Positions 9,778-19,223 are shown, counted from the first letter of the stretch. The stretch: 64,000 nucleotides of DNA from an uncultured Clostridium sp. (GCA_902493795.1 CABUQZ010000003.1:24991-88990); one strand, 5' to 3'. The notes: generated from the letters alone by a model not told the origin. Program-made: numbers and translations.

Positions 9778-10594
9778 AATTATTTTCTATTTGTTTTCTT
9801 TTTTTTATTACAAAGTAATATAGTAAGATAAATGAAATTCCTAGTAGTAAATAGATAATACCAAGTATTAACATACTATTACAAGTACCTGTATAAGTAT
9901 CCCCTAAAATATTTCCAAACTTACTAAGAAATGTTTTTGTTGCTATAAAAAATCCAATTATAAACGTTATTCCATTTAATATTAATGGGCTTGATAAGTA
10001 TAATATTGCATTTAGTTTTTGTATTATTATAAGGCTTATCAATAATATAATTGCTGCAATAAACGAATACTTTTGATAACTTAAGTTAAATACAAATGAT
10101 AATAAAGTTTTAGTAGGTTTACTCTCGTCTATCTTTTCAACTGCAGTTTCAACTTTTTCTGTTACTTTGTTAGTTACAAAATTGGCTTTTTCTTTTTCGA
10201 TTTTAACTTCATTTTCTTTGTTATACTTTTCTACACTATCGTTTAGAATTTTATCCATTTTTTCTTTATTTACTTTGGGTTTATCTTTTTTACCTTTTAA
10301 ATAGTCAATATAATCTTCTTTGAACTCAGAAATAGTACTGTCATAGTTAGGATGTTCTACAACATAATCCAATATTTTAGGTGGAAGTCCTTCATTTTTT
10401 AGATCATCATCAAACTCTTTATGAAGTTCATCTAAACTCATATTTGAATATCTTTCTATATCTTCTTCAGTAAACTCAACTGCTTTTACTTTTTCAAATA
10501 ATGCAAATTCTTGTTGTACTGAATAAAAGAAAGTAAAAAGAAATAAACTAAAGAAAAACAAAATACTTATTATAATAGAAACAACTTTTTTCAT
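9776..10594 (-). CDS. Unknown membrane protein with extracytoplasmic domain
   Basis: 272 residues. One hydrophobic segment near the N-terminus (about 5-25) is followed by an acidic and lysine-rich domain of about 150 residues. Four further hydrophobic stretches follow (about 175-195, 200-220, 235-250, 245-265). The N-terminal segment could be a signal anchor, leaving the middle domain outside the cell. No catalytic motif is visible and I do not recognise the family. GGTGATATT precedes the ATG. A terminator overlaps the stop, so it forms its own unit or the end of the unit with the next two genes. Confidence 0.7.
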   Translation of the reverse strand: MKKVVSIIISILFFFSLFLFTFFYSVQQEFALFEKVKAVEFTEEDIERYSNMSLDELHKEFDDDLKNEGLPPKILDYVVEHPNYDSTISEFKEDYIDYLKGKKDKPKVNKEKMDKILNDSVEKYNKENEVKIEKEKANFVTNKVTEKVETAVEKIDESKPTKTLLSFVFNLSYQKYSFIAAIILLISLIIIQKLNAILYLSSPLILNGITFIIGFFIATKTFLSKFGNILGDTYTGTCNSMLILGIIYLLLGISFILLYYFVIKKRKQIENN

Positions 10595-10662
10595 AATATC
10601 ACCACTATAAGTATATCATTATATATAATTTTTATAAATAATTCTTTTAACAATAGTACATT

Positions 10663-11067
10663 TTAATTGTTATTATTGTTGTTATTGTTATTATTTGATG
10701 ATCTTCCTACTGACGAAGAGCTTCCGCTAGTTCTATCGCTACTACTCCAATCACTCCAAAAACCACCACCACTACTACTACTTGTGTTACTACTATTTTT
10801 TATTGGTGTTTTATATATTTTAATGTTATTATTCTTGATAACTACTTTATTAAGACTTGTAAATGGTATTCTAATAACATCTACTATTTTATTTCCAATT
10901 TGTAAATTGATGTTATGCCCATCACCTACAACTACAGCATTTTCGTTTTTTAGTAAAAAGTAATATATTTTATCTAAATCACCTTTTTTTATTTGATATT
11001 CATTAGTAAGTTCATAACATAATTTTTTTGTTATTAACTCTTGATATGTTTCTGGTTCTTTATCCAT
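10663..11067 (-). CDS. Small protein with serine/glycine-rich and poly-asparagine tail
   Basis: 134 residues. The first 85 or so look like a folded alpha-beta domain (VVVGDGHNINLQIGNKIVDV, about 46-65). This is followed by a Ser/Gly linker with FWSDW and a terminal run of ten asparagines, encoded by an AAT/AAC microsatellite at about 10666-10700. Because the repeat unit is three bases, length changes keep the frame. A strong AAGGAG site is present, and the gene lies 19 bases after the LRR membrane gene, probably in one transcript. Function unknown. Confidence 0.7.
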   Translation of the reverse strand: MDKEPETYQELITKKLCYELTNEYQIKKGDLDKIYYFLLKNENAVVVGDGHNINLQIGNKIVDVIRIPFTSLNKVVIKNNNIKIYKTPIKNSSNTSSSSGGGFWSDWSSSDRTSGSSSSVGRSSNNNNNNNNNN

Positions 11068-11086
11068 TTCTATACTCCTTTTTTAG

Positions 11087-12679
11087 TTATAATTCTTCAT
11101 CTTGGGACTCGAAAAACGTGATTATGGTTGGGCTTCCTTTAAAAGCTCTCTTATTTATTCTAACTTTTTTAGGAACTTCCATAAATCTTAAATTTTTACA
11201 ATCTCTAAATGCAGATGACCCTATTTCTTCAATTTTACTATTTTCAGTAAATTTAACAGTAGTAAGTGAAGTATTGCCATCAAAGGCGTGTCCACCAATT
11301 CTTAAAATATTATTAGGTATTTCTATGTATTTTAATGAAGAACAATTTTGAAAACTATTTCCTCTTATTTCATATAAATTTTCAGATAATTTTATATTTT
11401 CTAGAGATTTTGCTCCATAAAAAACTTCTCCTCCCATATATGATAATGTATTAGGTAATGTTATTGATGTTATAGATTTACAGTTATAAAAAGCTCCCCC
11501 ACCTAAATACTCAAGGTTTTCTGGGATATTAATTTTTTCTAAAGATATATCATTTTTAAAAGCTTGACCACGTATTTCTGTTATTGTGTCTGGTAACGTA
11601 ACTTCTTTTATAAATGGCATATTTGAAAATGTATTACCTCTTAAGCTTACTATAGGTTTTCCATTATAAGTTTCTGGTATTGTTACAGTTGTGAAATTTG
11701 TAAGTCCAAAAGTATAAAATCTTACTGCATAACCATCCCCTGCATCTTCATAAAAAACTCTTGGATTAAAAAAGATAATTAATGGTAATATGATTGCAAT
11801 AGGTAAAACAATAAATAAACTTCTTAGTGATTTATCAGGAACTAAAGATGCCTTTGTATTCATAACAACATTTGATATTTTCTCATTTGGTCTTATTTTT
11901 ATTTGTTTTCTTAAATATTTAACGAGATTGTATTTTCTTGTCATCACAAAAAAACCAAACAAAACAAATAATCCAATTATATATGTTAACAATGAAAGGT
12001 GAAAAAATATCAATGAAATATATATAAAAAGTAACATAGAAAATAAAACATTTAGTATTTTTTTCCTTCTTAGTAATCCGGATGGTATTAATTTAGTATT
12101 TTTATCAAAGTTACAATTTACCAATTCTTTTTCAATATACTTATCCATTATCTCTCTAACAGAAAGACTATAGACAGGAGAAAATTTACTTTTATCAAAC
12201 ATAGTATTAGCAAGATAATCTTTATTTATTTTTGATCCACAGATTATACAATATTGTGTATTATTTTTTAAAATGGCGCCACATTCTTTACATATTACTG
12301 AATCAAAACTGTGATTTTTAATAAATTCTCTATTAGTATCTTTTGGTCCACTGGGTCCACTTCTAAATTTATTTATTAAGCTTGTTATTGGAACAATTAT
12401 AAGGAAACCAATTATAACATTTAATATTGCTAAACATAATGCAATAGAAGGGTCTTTAGAATTCCAAACTAACATAAGTGGAATTATGATACCAAACATA
12501 ATCCAGTATCTTTTTTTATAATCAATTTCACCAAATAACGATGTAATGGGTGTGATAACTAAATGTGACATATACGCCAAAACAACTAATTGTGTAACAA
12601 TCAAGTTTTCAAACGTAAGATGAACCAAAAAAGCTGCCAAAAACATAGATAAAAATATAAAAAACTTCTTCAAATTCAT
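11087..12679 (-). CDS. Zinc ribbon, membrane and BspA-type leucine-rich repeat protein
   Basis: About 530 residues. The N-terminus has several hydrophobic helices. A four-cysteine zinc ribbon (CKEC...CIIC, about residues 130-150) follows, then more helices (about 210-260 and 285-305). The last 220 residues are BspA-like LRR_5 repeats, each close to 23 residues with the pattern I-x-x-x-A/T-F-x-x-C/M-x-x-L. The topology suggests a cytoplasmic ribbon and a surface LRR domain, which in other bacteria often mediates binding to host or bacterial surfaces. A start six codons further upstream is possible, but AAAGGA lies nine bases before the ATG at 12679 and inside those codons, so 12679 is preferred. 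Function inferred only. Confidence 0.8.
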   Translation of the reverse strand: MNLKKFFIFLSMFLAAFLVHLTFENLIVTQLVVLAYMSHLVITPITSLFGEIDYKKRYWIMFGIIIPLMLVWNSKDPSIALCLAILNVIIGFLIIVPITSLINKFRSGPSGPKDTNREFIKNHSFDSVICKECGAILKNNTQYCIICGSKINKDYLANTMFDKSKFSPVYSLSVREIMDKYIEKELVNCNFDKNTKLIPSGLLRRKKILNVLFSMLLFIYISLIFFHLSLLTYIIGLFVLFGFFVMTRKYNLVKYLRKQIKIRPNEKISNVVMNTKASLVPDKSLRSLFIVLPIAIILPLIIFFNPRVFYEDAGDGYAVRFYTFGLTNFTTVTIPETYNGKPIVSLRGNTFSNMPFIKEVTLPDTITEIRGQAFKNDISLEKINIPENLEYLGGGAFYNCKSITSITLPNTLSYMGGEVFYGAKSLENIKLSENLYEIRGNSFQNCSSLKYIEIPNNILRIGGHAFDGNTSLTTVKFTENSKIEEIGSSAFRDCKNLRFMEVPKKVRINKRAFKGSPTIITFFESQDEEL

Positions 12680-12733
12680 AGTTAATAATCCTTTCAAATA
12701 AGTTATAAGAATTCAACCCTTTACCTTAATCTA

Positions 12734-12762
12734 ATTATACAATAAAATCACTTTTTTTTGAA
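12734..12762 (-). promoter_or_regulatory. Promoter of the LRR protein gene
   Basis: TTCAAA and TATAAT on the minus strand, separated by 17 bases, about 55 bases before the start codon. Confidence 0.5.
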
Positions 12763-12800
12763 TTATAATTATTAAATCCCTTATAATTAACATAAAATAT

Positions 12801-12829
12801 TTGACTATTAAACAAATATATGATAAAGT
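12801..12829 (+). promoter_or_regulatory. rpmB promoter
   Basis: TTGACT and TAAAGT separated by exactly 17 bases, about 35 bases before the rpmB start. Confidence 0.55.
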
Positions 12830-12864
12830 TATATGGCAAGTTAAATTTGAAGGAGGGCTTATAA

Positions 12865-13050
12865 ATGGCAATCAATATATCTAGTAGAAAACCTAATAAA
12901 AATAAAAGACTTCGTTCTCATGCTTTAAATAGAACTAATAGTACTCAAGCATTAAATTTACAAGTTGTTAGACTTGAAGATGGTACAAGAGTAAGAGTTA
13001 GTGCAAAAGAAGCAAGAACACTTAGAAAATCAGATAAAGTTGAAGAATAA
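12865..13050 (+). CDS. rpmB: Ribosomal protein bL28
   Basis: A 61-residue basic protein of the large ribosomal subunit. The stretch SHALNRTNSTQALNLQ, followed by RVRVSAKEARTLRK, matches the bL28 core. The N-terminus lacks the cysteine seen in zinc-binding versions and is shortened. A GGAGGG site lies eight bases before the ATG. It is the only gene in the window clearly on the plus strand, with its own promoter and terminator, and points towards divIVA, sharing the terminator with it. Confidence 0.9.
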   Translation: MAINISSRKPNKNKRLRSHALNRTNSTQALNLQVVRLEDGTRVRVSAKEARTLRKSDKVEE

Positions 13051-13051
13051 A

Positions 13052-13080
13052 AAAAATGCTTACAATCGTAAGTATTTTTT
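13052..13080. terminator. Shared bidirectional terminator of rpmB and divIVA
   Basis: ATGCTTAC/GTAAGTAT hairpin with an A run on one side and a T run on the other, lying between the two convergent stop codons. Confidence 0.85.
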
Positions 13081-13513
13081 ATTTGTCTAAATCGATATCT
13101 TCTATTTCTTCTACTACTGCTAGTTGTTGTTCGACAACTAGTTTTAATTTTTTCTTAAATATTCTCATATTTCTTTCAAGGGTATCTGTCTTTAATTCTA
13201 TTTTTTCAGCACGTAGTAAGGCATCATTTACAATTCTTGAGGCATTTCTTCTTGCTTCTTCGATAATAACATTCTTTTCATCATATGCTTGCTTTTTTAT
13301 GTCATTACTTGATTGTTCTGCTTTAAATAAAGCACTTTTTAGATCGGTTTCGATCTTTTTATAATTTTCTACTTCTTTTTTTAGAAGTTCCAATTCTTTT
13401 TGCTGTTTTTTCATTTTATCAAGCATTGATTCAGTTTGTTTAATAACGTTATCAATAAATTTGTTAACTTCACTTACACTATAACCTCTTTCGGTTACTG
13501 TAAATTTGTCCAT
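13079..13513 (-). CDS. divIVA: Cell division protein DivIVA
   Basis: A 144-residue coiled-coil protein that recognises curved membrane at poles and septa. The N-terminal lipid-binding domain shows FTVTERGYSVSEVNKFIDNV, the usual Phe and Arg/Lys tip region followed by the GY...EV-FL pattern. A long coiled coil covers about 25-140. A GTG four codons upstream is open, but the AAGTGGGTGAT ribosome site fits the ATG at 13513. It follows sepF by 19-31 bases, as in the sepF-ylm-divIVA cluster of other Firmicutes, but ylmG and ylmH are missing. Confidence 0.9.
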   Translation of the reverse strand: MDKFTVTERGYSVSEVNKFIDNVIKQTESMLDKMKKQQKELELLKKEVENYKKIETDLKSALFKAEQSSNDIKKQAYDEKNVIIEEARRNASRIVNDALLRAEKIELKTDTLERNMRIFKKKLKLVVEQQLAVVEEIEDIDLDK

Positions 13514-13544
13514 GACATCACCCACTTTTAGACTTTAAGAAATA

Positions 13545-13985
13545 TTACCAGTTAAACTCGTCTTCTTCTTGTTCTTCTCCAGCTCCTGTTTTAACTTTTG
13601 CTGCTTGATTCTTATTATCTTTTGCTTTTACAGCTTCATCACTGATTTTTCCTTCAACATTAACAGTATTTGGAGTACACAAGAATATTCCTCCACCTAA
13701 TTTTTGTAAATCTCCACCAATTGCATAAATAGTTCCACTTAAGAAATCTACTATTCTCTTTGCTTGATCAGGAGTTACTCTTCTTAAATTAACTACAACT
13801 GAAGAATTTCCTTTTAAGTAATCAGCAATTTGTTGAGATTCAGAATAAGCACGTGGTTCTAAAAGAATCATTGTGTTGTCTTTTTTTACCATTTTTGGTA
13901 AAGTATCATCTTCTTCAACTTCACCTATAACTTCTTCATCTTCACCATTTCCTGTTAATTTTCCAAACAATTTATTCAAAGCCAT
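13545..13985 (-). CDS. sepF: Cell division protein SepF
   Basis: A 146-residue protein that bundles FtsZ filaments and tethers them to the membrane. The N-terminal amphipathic helix (MALNKLFGKLTG) is the expected membrane anchor. An acidic linker follows, then the SepF core from about 33 with SSVVVNLRRVTPDQAKRIVD and DFLSGTIYAIGGDLQKLG. The C-terminal tail of about 35 residues is charged. GGAGG lies six bases before the ATG and an extended -10 box sits upstream. divIVA is immediately downstream. Confidence 0.95.
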   Translation of the reverse strand: MALNKLFGKLTGNGEDEEVIGEVEEDDTLPKMVKKDNTMILLEPRAYSESQQIADYLKGNSSVVVNLRRVTPDQAKRIVDFLSGTIYAIGGDLQKLGGGIFLCTPNTVNVEGKISDEAVKAKDNKNQAAKVKTGAGEEQEEDEFNW

Positions 13986-14011
13986 ATCTATCCTCCATAG
14001 TTTATATAATT

Positions 14012-14040
14012 ATTTTAGCATATATATTTTATTTTTTAAA
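14012..14040 (-). promoter_or_regulatory. sepF promoter with extended -10
   Basis: TGCTAAAAT (extended -10) on the minus strand with a TTTAAA-like -35 17 bases away, placed just before the SepF ribosome site. Confidence 0.45.
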
Positions 14041-14048
14041 GTATTTAT

Positions 14049-15821
14049 TTACAACGCATACCATATTTTTGAAATGTCACTGTTGAAACTTGATGGTTGA
14101 GGATCTGGAATATCCATCTTTAAAGATACCGGAACTCTAAAGGCACTTCCAAACGCTATTGCACTTCCTGGTTGTAATGTTTTTAAAATTGCTAATATTT
14201 CATCAGTTACATTTGGTACCATTTCTTTAATATATTGCAAGTCTTTTGGGTGTAGTGTTCTTAATACCATGAAGTTTGAACACTGAGAAATACTTGTTTC
14301 ACTTAGTTCACTAGGTCTTTGTGTGATAAGACCTAATACTACTCCATACTTTCTTCCCTCTTTTGTAATTCTATCAAATATATTGTATCCTAATAATTCT
14401 TGGTCTATATCTTTTTGAACGTATCTATGGGCCTCTTCGATTATTATATGGAATGGGAAAGATCCACGTTTTTCATTACTAACTGCTACATCAAATAAGA
14501 TTCTAGAAATAATTTTTGTAATTGATTTTGCAGTTCTATCATCGATATAGTTTATGTTAAATCCAATTAACTGAGCTTTTTGGTTATTAAATGTTGTAAG
14601 TAAATCTCTTACATACTCGTTTTTAGTGACCATTTTTGGGTATTTGAAGTATTCTTTATAATCTCCACTAGCTATTGAGTGAAGTCTTACTGATAAGACG
14701 TTGGCATAGTCATATACCTTATCACTTTTTAAAACTCCTTCAGAAATTAATGAGAAGTCAAGAGCCATTTCAAGGTCATTTAAGTCATACATTACATTTC
14801 CTTTTGGTGTAGGAATTTCAAATCCTTCAATTATAAATGTTTGAATAAAGTTTACAACAAGTTCCATTTCTTGCATCTTTCCTGAATTATCAACATAAAT
14901 ACATTGTTTTAATGTTCTTACATATCCTGGTTGAATTATCTGACTTTCAAGACTTAATAAATCTGTATGGAATGTTGTTAAAACTGCTGTTATTTGGTCT
15001 CTTATTTTGATTGAATCTTTTCCACTTTGTAAGATATCTAGAATTGCTCTTGCAATAATATCATTTTTACATTTTACGGCTTCAGCATCTGTTCCTTTTA
15101 TGATTGGTACTAGTTTTAAAGCTTTTTCTATTATTGGTAGCTGACTTGGATTATCTGCATTTAAAAGTAGTGCTATATCATCTACATCCATAAGCCATAA
15201 AGGTATTCTTAATAAATTATTTTTGCTTTTCAAGTTTGTTGTATATGCCTTGTAGTTTAACTGGTTATTAAAGTCATGCAAAAAAGAAAATGATCTTTCG
15301 TATTCTCCATAAGCATCAAAAACAAAGATACTTGAATTTACTGGCAAGTACTTTGATTTAGTAAATATATTTTGTACAATTCTTGCAAATGTACAACTTT
15401 TTCCACTTCCTGTATTTCCTAATATAGCAAAGTGATTACTAAAGAAAGCATTTACTCCTACATTTATTTTATAACCATTATATATTGATGATCTACCTAA
15501 GTATAAATGATCACTATCTTCTATTTCTTGTGGTCCTAAAATTAGTGCTAGTTCATCCTTATTTACTATTCTTACATTTGATGCAAAAGAAGGTTTAGAA
15601 CTTACTCCTGGAATAAAATTGTTATTTTCAATTTCTCCTACTACTCCTACAACTATACTTTTTATTGTTACTTTAAGTATTTCTCCTACAATTTTCTTCG
15701 CACCATCATCAAAAACGACATGAACGTTCATCATATTTCCATATTTTGATACATCAAAATTAATTTGTATTGTTACATAGTTTCCATTAATATCAACTAT
15801 ATTTCCCAAGTTCCCTATCAT
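14049..15821 (-). CDS. HerA/DUF87-family hexameric ATPase
   Basis: 590 residues. An N-terminal beta-barrel HAS-type domain (about 1-100) is followed by a RecA/FtsK-like ATPase with Walker A GNTGSGKS (135-142) and Walker B FHIIIEEAHRY, then an arginine-bearing segment TQRPSELS (sensor-like) and a C-terminal strand region. This is the HerA/VirB4/FtsK superfamily, with domain order typical of HerA DNA translocases. Archaeal HerA works with the nuclease NurA; no NurA or Sir2 partner is seen here, the neighbours being division genes and M16 proteins. Role inferred as DNA pumping or chromosome handling. Confidence 0.85.
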   Translation of the reverse strand: MIGNLGNIVDINGNYVTIQINFDVSKYGNMMNVHVVFDDGAKKIVGEILKVTIKSIVVGVVGEIENNNFIPGVSSKPSFASNVRIVNKDELALILGPQEIEDSDHLYLGRSSIYNGYKINVGVNAFFSNHFAILGNTGSGKSCTFARIVQNIFTKSKYLPVNSSIFVFDAYGEYERSFSFLHDFNNQLNYKAYTTNLKSKNNLLRIPLWLMDVDDIALLLNADNPSQLPIIEKALKLVPIIKGTDAEAVKCKNDIIARAILDILQSGKDSIKIRDQITAVLTTFHTDLLSLESQIIQPGYVRTLKQCIYVDNSGKMQEMELVVNFIQTFIIEGFEIPTPKGNVMYDLNDLEMALDFSLISEGVLKSDKVYDYANVLSVRLHSIASGDYKEYFKYPKMVTKNEYVRDLLTTFNNQKAQLIGFNINYIDDRTAKSITKIISRILFDVAVSNEKRGSFPFHIIIEEAHRYVQKDIDQELLGYNIFDRITKEGRKYGVVLGLITQRPSELSETSISQCSNFMVLRTLHPKDLQYIKEMVPNVTDEILAILKTLQPGSAIAFGSAFRVPVSLKMDIPDPQPSSFNSDISKIWYAL

Positions 15822-15858
15822 ATTCTCACCTATTCTATTTCATTATAACATATAAACG

Positions 15859-15890
15859 TTAAAAAAAAAGAGTATTATTGACTCTTTCTT
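15859..15890 (-). terminator. Terminator after the M16 pair
   Basis: AAAGAGT/ACTCTTT stem with a 7-base loop and nine T on the minus strand, directly after the ymfH stop. Confidence 0.85.
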
Positions 15891-15892
15891 AA

Positions 15893-17170
15893 TTATTTTT
15901 TTATTCCTAACACATATGAATAATTGTCCATTAAGATATTATTTCTTACTTCTTCGATATCTTTAAGTGTTATTTCTCTTAATAAATCCATTTTATTATA
16001 TATAACATCATCAAATTCTATTACATGATCTACAACTGAATCAATTACCCTATATGGTTTATCAGAATCTATAACTTGTAAAGCAATTTTAACTTTTTTA
16101 ACTCTTTCAACATCTTCTTCTGTAATTTTTTTGTTTTTTAAATAATTGAATACTTCTTCTTTTAATTCATCAGGTTTCTTTGTTTCTGCTACAAATTCAA
16201 TTATGAATAAGTTATCTATTATAACTTCAGAATAGTAAAAAAGTGAGTATGCTTCTTTTTTTAACATTTCTTCTCTAAATTCTGAACTCATACCAAATAA
16301 AATATATAGTAAAATATTTGAACTAAGTAGGTATTTATATTTTTCTTCTTTTGTTAATTCTCGTACTGGAGATTTAAAATTTAGGATAAATTTAGGTATT
16401 ATTAAGTTTTTAATTTTAACTATTTTTTCTTTTTCATTTACCTCAAGTGGTTCATTTGATTTAAAAACTTGTACAGGTTTTAATGATGATTTGGAATTAA
16501 GCTTCTTATGATTTTTTATTAATTCAATTGTTTTTTCTGGATCAAGATCTCCTAGTATTACTAAAAACATATTACTAGGCTGATAAAATGTGTTGTAACA
16601 ATCTGTTAATATTTCTTTTGTTATTTTCCTAACACTTGATGGTGTTCCTCCAACATCTCTTCTCATTGGATGTTTTTTAAACAAAGCTTGATTACTTTTT
16701 TCAAAAAGGACATTTTCTGGTTGGTCTTTATACATATTTAGTTCTTCTATTATTATTCCTTTTTCTTTTTCTACATTTTCATCAGTAAAATATGGACTGT
16801 TTACATAATCTAAAAGATAAGATAAGTTTTTTTCAAAATCATTAATTCCTTCAACAGTATAAGATGTAACTTTATATCCGGTTGATGCATTAGCATCTGT
16901 TCCTGATTCTGAAAAGAATATTAATGGATCCGTTCCATCTTCTTGTTCAAACATCTTATGTTCTAGAAAATGTGCTACACCATATGGTTTTTTAGTCTTT
17001 TTTCCTGTATCAACAGAGATAAATTCATCTATTTCTGCTCCATATTTAGAACAATATTCTATATAATAATTTTTTCTATCTTTATATGGTATTATATAGA
17101 CACTCAATCCATTATCTAGTTTTTCATAGCAGACATTTATATCTAATCCTTTAAACTCTTTCTTTAGCAT
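15893..17170 (-). CDS. ymfH: M16 zinc peptidase, YmfH-like (active subunit)
   Basis: 425 residues with the inverted zinc motif HFLEH (67-71) and the downstream glutamate in IIIEELNMY (about 150), so it has the full metal site of a pitrilysin-type peptidase. The second half is the non-catalytic M16 repeat. It overlaps the upstream M16 gene by seven bases, so the two proteins are probably made together as a heterodimer, as for YmfF/YmfH near spoIIIE in Bacillus. The substrate is unknown. GGTGAC precedes the ATG. Confidence 0.88.
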   Translation of the reverse strand: MLKKEFKGLDINVCYEKLDNGLSVYIIPYKDRKNYYIEYCSKYGAEIDEFISVDTGKKTKKPYGVAHFLEHKMFEQEDGTDPLIFFSESGTDANASTGYKVTSYTVEGINDFEKNLSYLLDYVNSPYFTDENVEKEKGIIIEELNMYKDQPENVLFEKSNQALFKKHPMRRDVGGTPSSVRKITKEILTDCYNTFYQPSNMFLVILGDLDPEKTIELIKNHKKLNSKSSLKPVQVFKSNEPLEVNEKEKIVKIKNLIIPKFILNFKSPVRELTKEEKYKYLLSSNILLYILFGMSSEFREEMLKKEAYSLFYYSEVIIDNLFIIEFVAETKKPDELKEEVFNYLKNKKITEEDVERVKKVKIALQVIDSDKPYRVIDSVVDHVIEFDDVIYNKMDLLREITLKDIEEVRNNILMDNYSYVLGIKK

Positions 17171-18429
17171 TTCTTGTCACCACCTAATAAATATACTGTA
17201 TCAATATATATTTTATTTGCTAGAGCAACAATTTCTTCTTTTGTTATATCTTTTATTTTTTCTTTTCTTTCTTCAATAGAATCTGCTTTTAATTTATCTA
17301 TGGCATAATAAGAAGCAATAATTTGATTTGGACTATCTTCTATTTCTTCTAGTCCTGATAGATAATATTTTTTAGCATTGATAAGTTCATCCTCAGTGAT
17401 ATATCCTTTTTTAATATCATCCATTTCCTTATCAATTAAAATAAGCATCTTATTATAGTTTTCTTTTGTTATTCCAGATGAAATTAACAATATATTATCA
17501 AGTTTATTTGCTCCTGTTGTTGCATAATAACATAGAGAATATTTTTCCCTTATGTTTTTAAAGAATTTAGAATCTGTAGATCCTCCTAAGATGGAGTTAT
17601 ATAAGTTTAAAACGTAGTTTCTTTCTTTATCAGTCATGCTTTCTATTCTACAAGTAATAGCAAGTTTAGACTGGTTAGTGTTATCTGTTTCAATTATTTC
17701 TTTTCTTTTCTTTCTATTGTTTAAAGTTGGAAGAAGAGGATATTTACTTTCTTGATTTTTATTTGTAAATTGAAATTTTTCTTCAATCATCTTCTCTACT
17801 TCTTCTATTTCTATATTACCAATTATAAATATATCTACATTGCTACTTTCTATAAATTTATTGTAATAAGAATAAAGATTTTCACTTGTTATTTTATTTA
17901 AGTCTTCCATATATCCTTTTAAATTGTAGGAAAACGGAGCTTTATCATCTGTTAATTCACAACATCTTAAAGTAGCATATCTTCTTGTATCTTCTTTAAA
18001 CCTTTCAATTTGAGAAGACTCATCATTTTTTATTATATTGAAACTTACTTCATCAAATTTACCATCTGTTACATTGGGATTAAATAATACTTCCTTTAAA
18101 AACTCTAAAGATTCATTTAATAAACCATTTTCTGCATATTTATCATTTAATATTTGCATATTAAAATCTACATTAAAATTACTTCCTAATCTATAACTGT
18201 TTGCAAAAAGTCTTGCTGCATACAAACTTTCCATTTTTTTGGCATATTTTAGTTTGGTATTATACTTTTTTGTAGTAAAGGTAAGTATGGAAGATAAAAA
18301 ATTAGTGATTGTTATATCTTCTTTTTTTATTTCTCGTTCGAAGATAACTTCAATATTTGTTGTTTTAAATTTATCAGTTTTGATCATATGAAGATTGTAA
18401 CATGGATATTCTTTTTTGATATATTTCAT
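17164..18429 (-). CDS. ymfF: M16 peptidase-like, YmfF-like (inactive subunit)
   Basis: 421 residues with the two-lobed M16 fold signature (for example YYNKFIESSNVDIFIIGNIE and NSILGGSTDSKFFKNIREKY), but no HxxEH where the zinc site should be. This is the usual state of the non-catalytic partner in M16 heterodimers. The gene lies downstream of deoD and overlaps ymfH. GGTGAG precedes the ATG. Confidence 0.85.
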   Translation of the reverse strand: MKYIKKEYPCYNLHMIKTDKFKTTNIEVIFEREIKKEDITITNFLSSILTFTTKKYNTKLKYAKKMESLYAARLFANSYRLGSNFNVDFNMQILNDKYAENGLLNESLEFLKEVLFNPNVTDGKFDEVSFNIIKNDESSQIERFKEDTRRYATLRCCELTDDKAPFSYNLKGYMEDLNKITSENLYSYYNKFIESSNVDIFIIGNIEIEEVEKMIEEKFQFTNKNQESKYPLLPTLNNRKKRKEIIETDNTNQSKLAITCRIESMTDKERNYVLNLYNSILGGSTDSKFFKNIREKYSLCYYATTGANKLDNILLISSGITKENYNKMLILIDKEMDDIKKGYITEDELINAKKYYLSGLEEIEDSPNQIIASYYAIDKLKADSIEERKEKIKDITKEEIVALANKIYIDTVYLLGGDKKC

Positions 18430-18468
18430 ATTCTCACCTCTTTCTTAATATGCTCACTTCTCTTTTTT

Positions 18469-19179
18469 TTATAATTTTATACTTGTTTCAAGAGCTATTT
18501 TCATCATGTTAGTGAAGCTTTCTTGTCTTTCTTTGCTTGTTGTTTCTTCATGTGTTTCTAGGTTATCTGATATTGTTACTATAGCGCTTGCTTTTTTATG
18601 CAATACATTGGCATTGTGAAATAAGGCAAAAGTTTCCATTTCGCATGCTAAACATTTATATTTCTCCAATAGTTCTTTGTAGTTATCATTTTCCTTATAG
18701 AACACGTCACTACTATGTACTATTCCTTTATTTAATTTAATATTTAGTTCTTCGGCTGTTTCAGTTATTACTTTGTTTATTAGAGTATCTGAATACAAGA
18801 TATTTCTTTCTTCATTTCCTTGAGTTTTAGCAAAAGTTGACTCGCTATAAGATCCTTCAACTAATAAAACTTCATATAAACCTAAATCTTTTGTGTAAGA
18901 TCCTGCTGAACCAATTCGAATAATTGTATCAACATCATAGAATTTAAACAATTCATATGAGTAAATTCCTACACTAGGCATTCCCATACCTGATGCGAAT
19001 ACTGTTACAGGATGACCTTTATAAGTTCCTGTGTATCCTAGCATATTTCTTACGCCATTTACTTGTTTACAATTTTCTAGAAAGTTTTCAGCAATAAATT
19101 TAGCTCTTAATGGGTCTCCTGGCATTAAAACTGTTTTTGCTATATCCTCTTTCTTTGCTTCAATATGTGGTGTTGCCAT
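18469..19179 (-). CDS. deoD: Purine nucleoside phosphorylase, DeoD type
   Basis: 236 residues, the normal length for the hexameric bacterial enzyme that splits purine (deoxy)nucleosides with phosphate. Motifs: VLMPGDPLRAKFIAENFL (18-35, phosphate site), RIGSAGSY, and ACEMETFALF with the nucleoside-binding Met-Glu. Catalytic Asp lies in TISDNL. GGAGG precedes the ATG. It sits between ftsK and the M16 pair, an otherwise division-related neighbourhood, and gives the cell a salvage route. Confidence 0.95.
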   Translation of the reverse strand: MATPHIEAKKEDIAKTVLMPGDPLRAKFIAENFLENCKQVNGVRNMLGYTGTYKGHPVTVFASGMGMPSVGIYSYELFKFYDVDTIIRIGSAGSYTKDLGLYEVLLVEGSYSESTFAKTQGNEERNILYSDTLINKVITETAEELNIKLNKGIVHSSDVFYKENDNYKELLEKYKCLACEMETFALFHNANVLHKKASAIVTISDNLETHEETTSKERQESFTNMMKIALETSIKL

Positions 19180-19223
19180 AATTATTTCCTCCTTTTGGCA
19201 TAAAATTAAATTCTTATTTGTTT

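Noticed and set aside
10667..10963. Plus-strand frame of 98 codons opposite the poly-Asn protein
   Set aside because: Its leucine run is the antisense of the AAT/AAC repeat; it has no ribosome site and overlaps a gene with a strong one.
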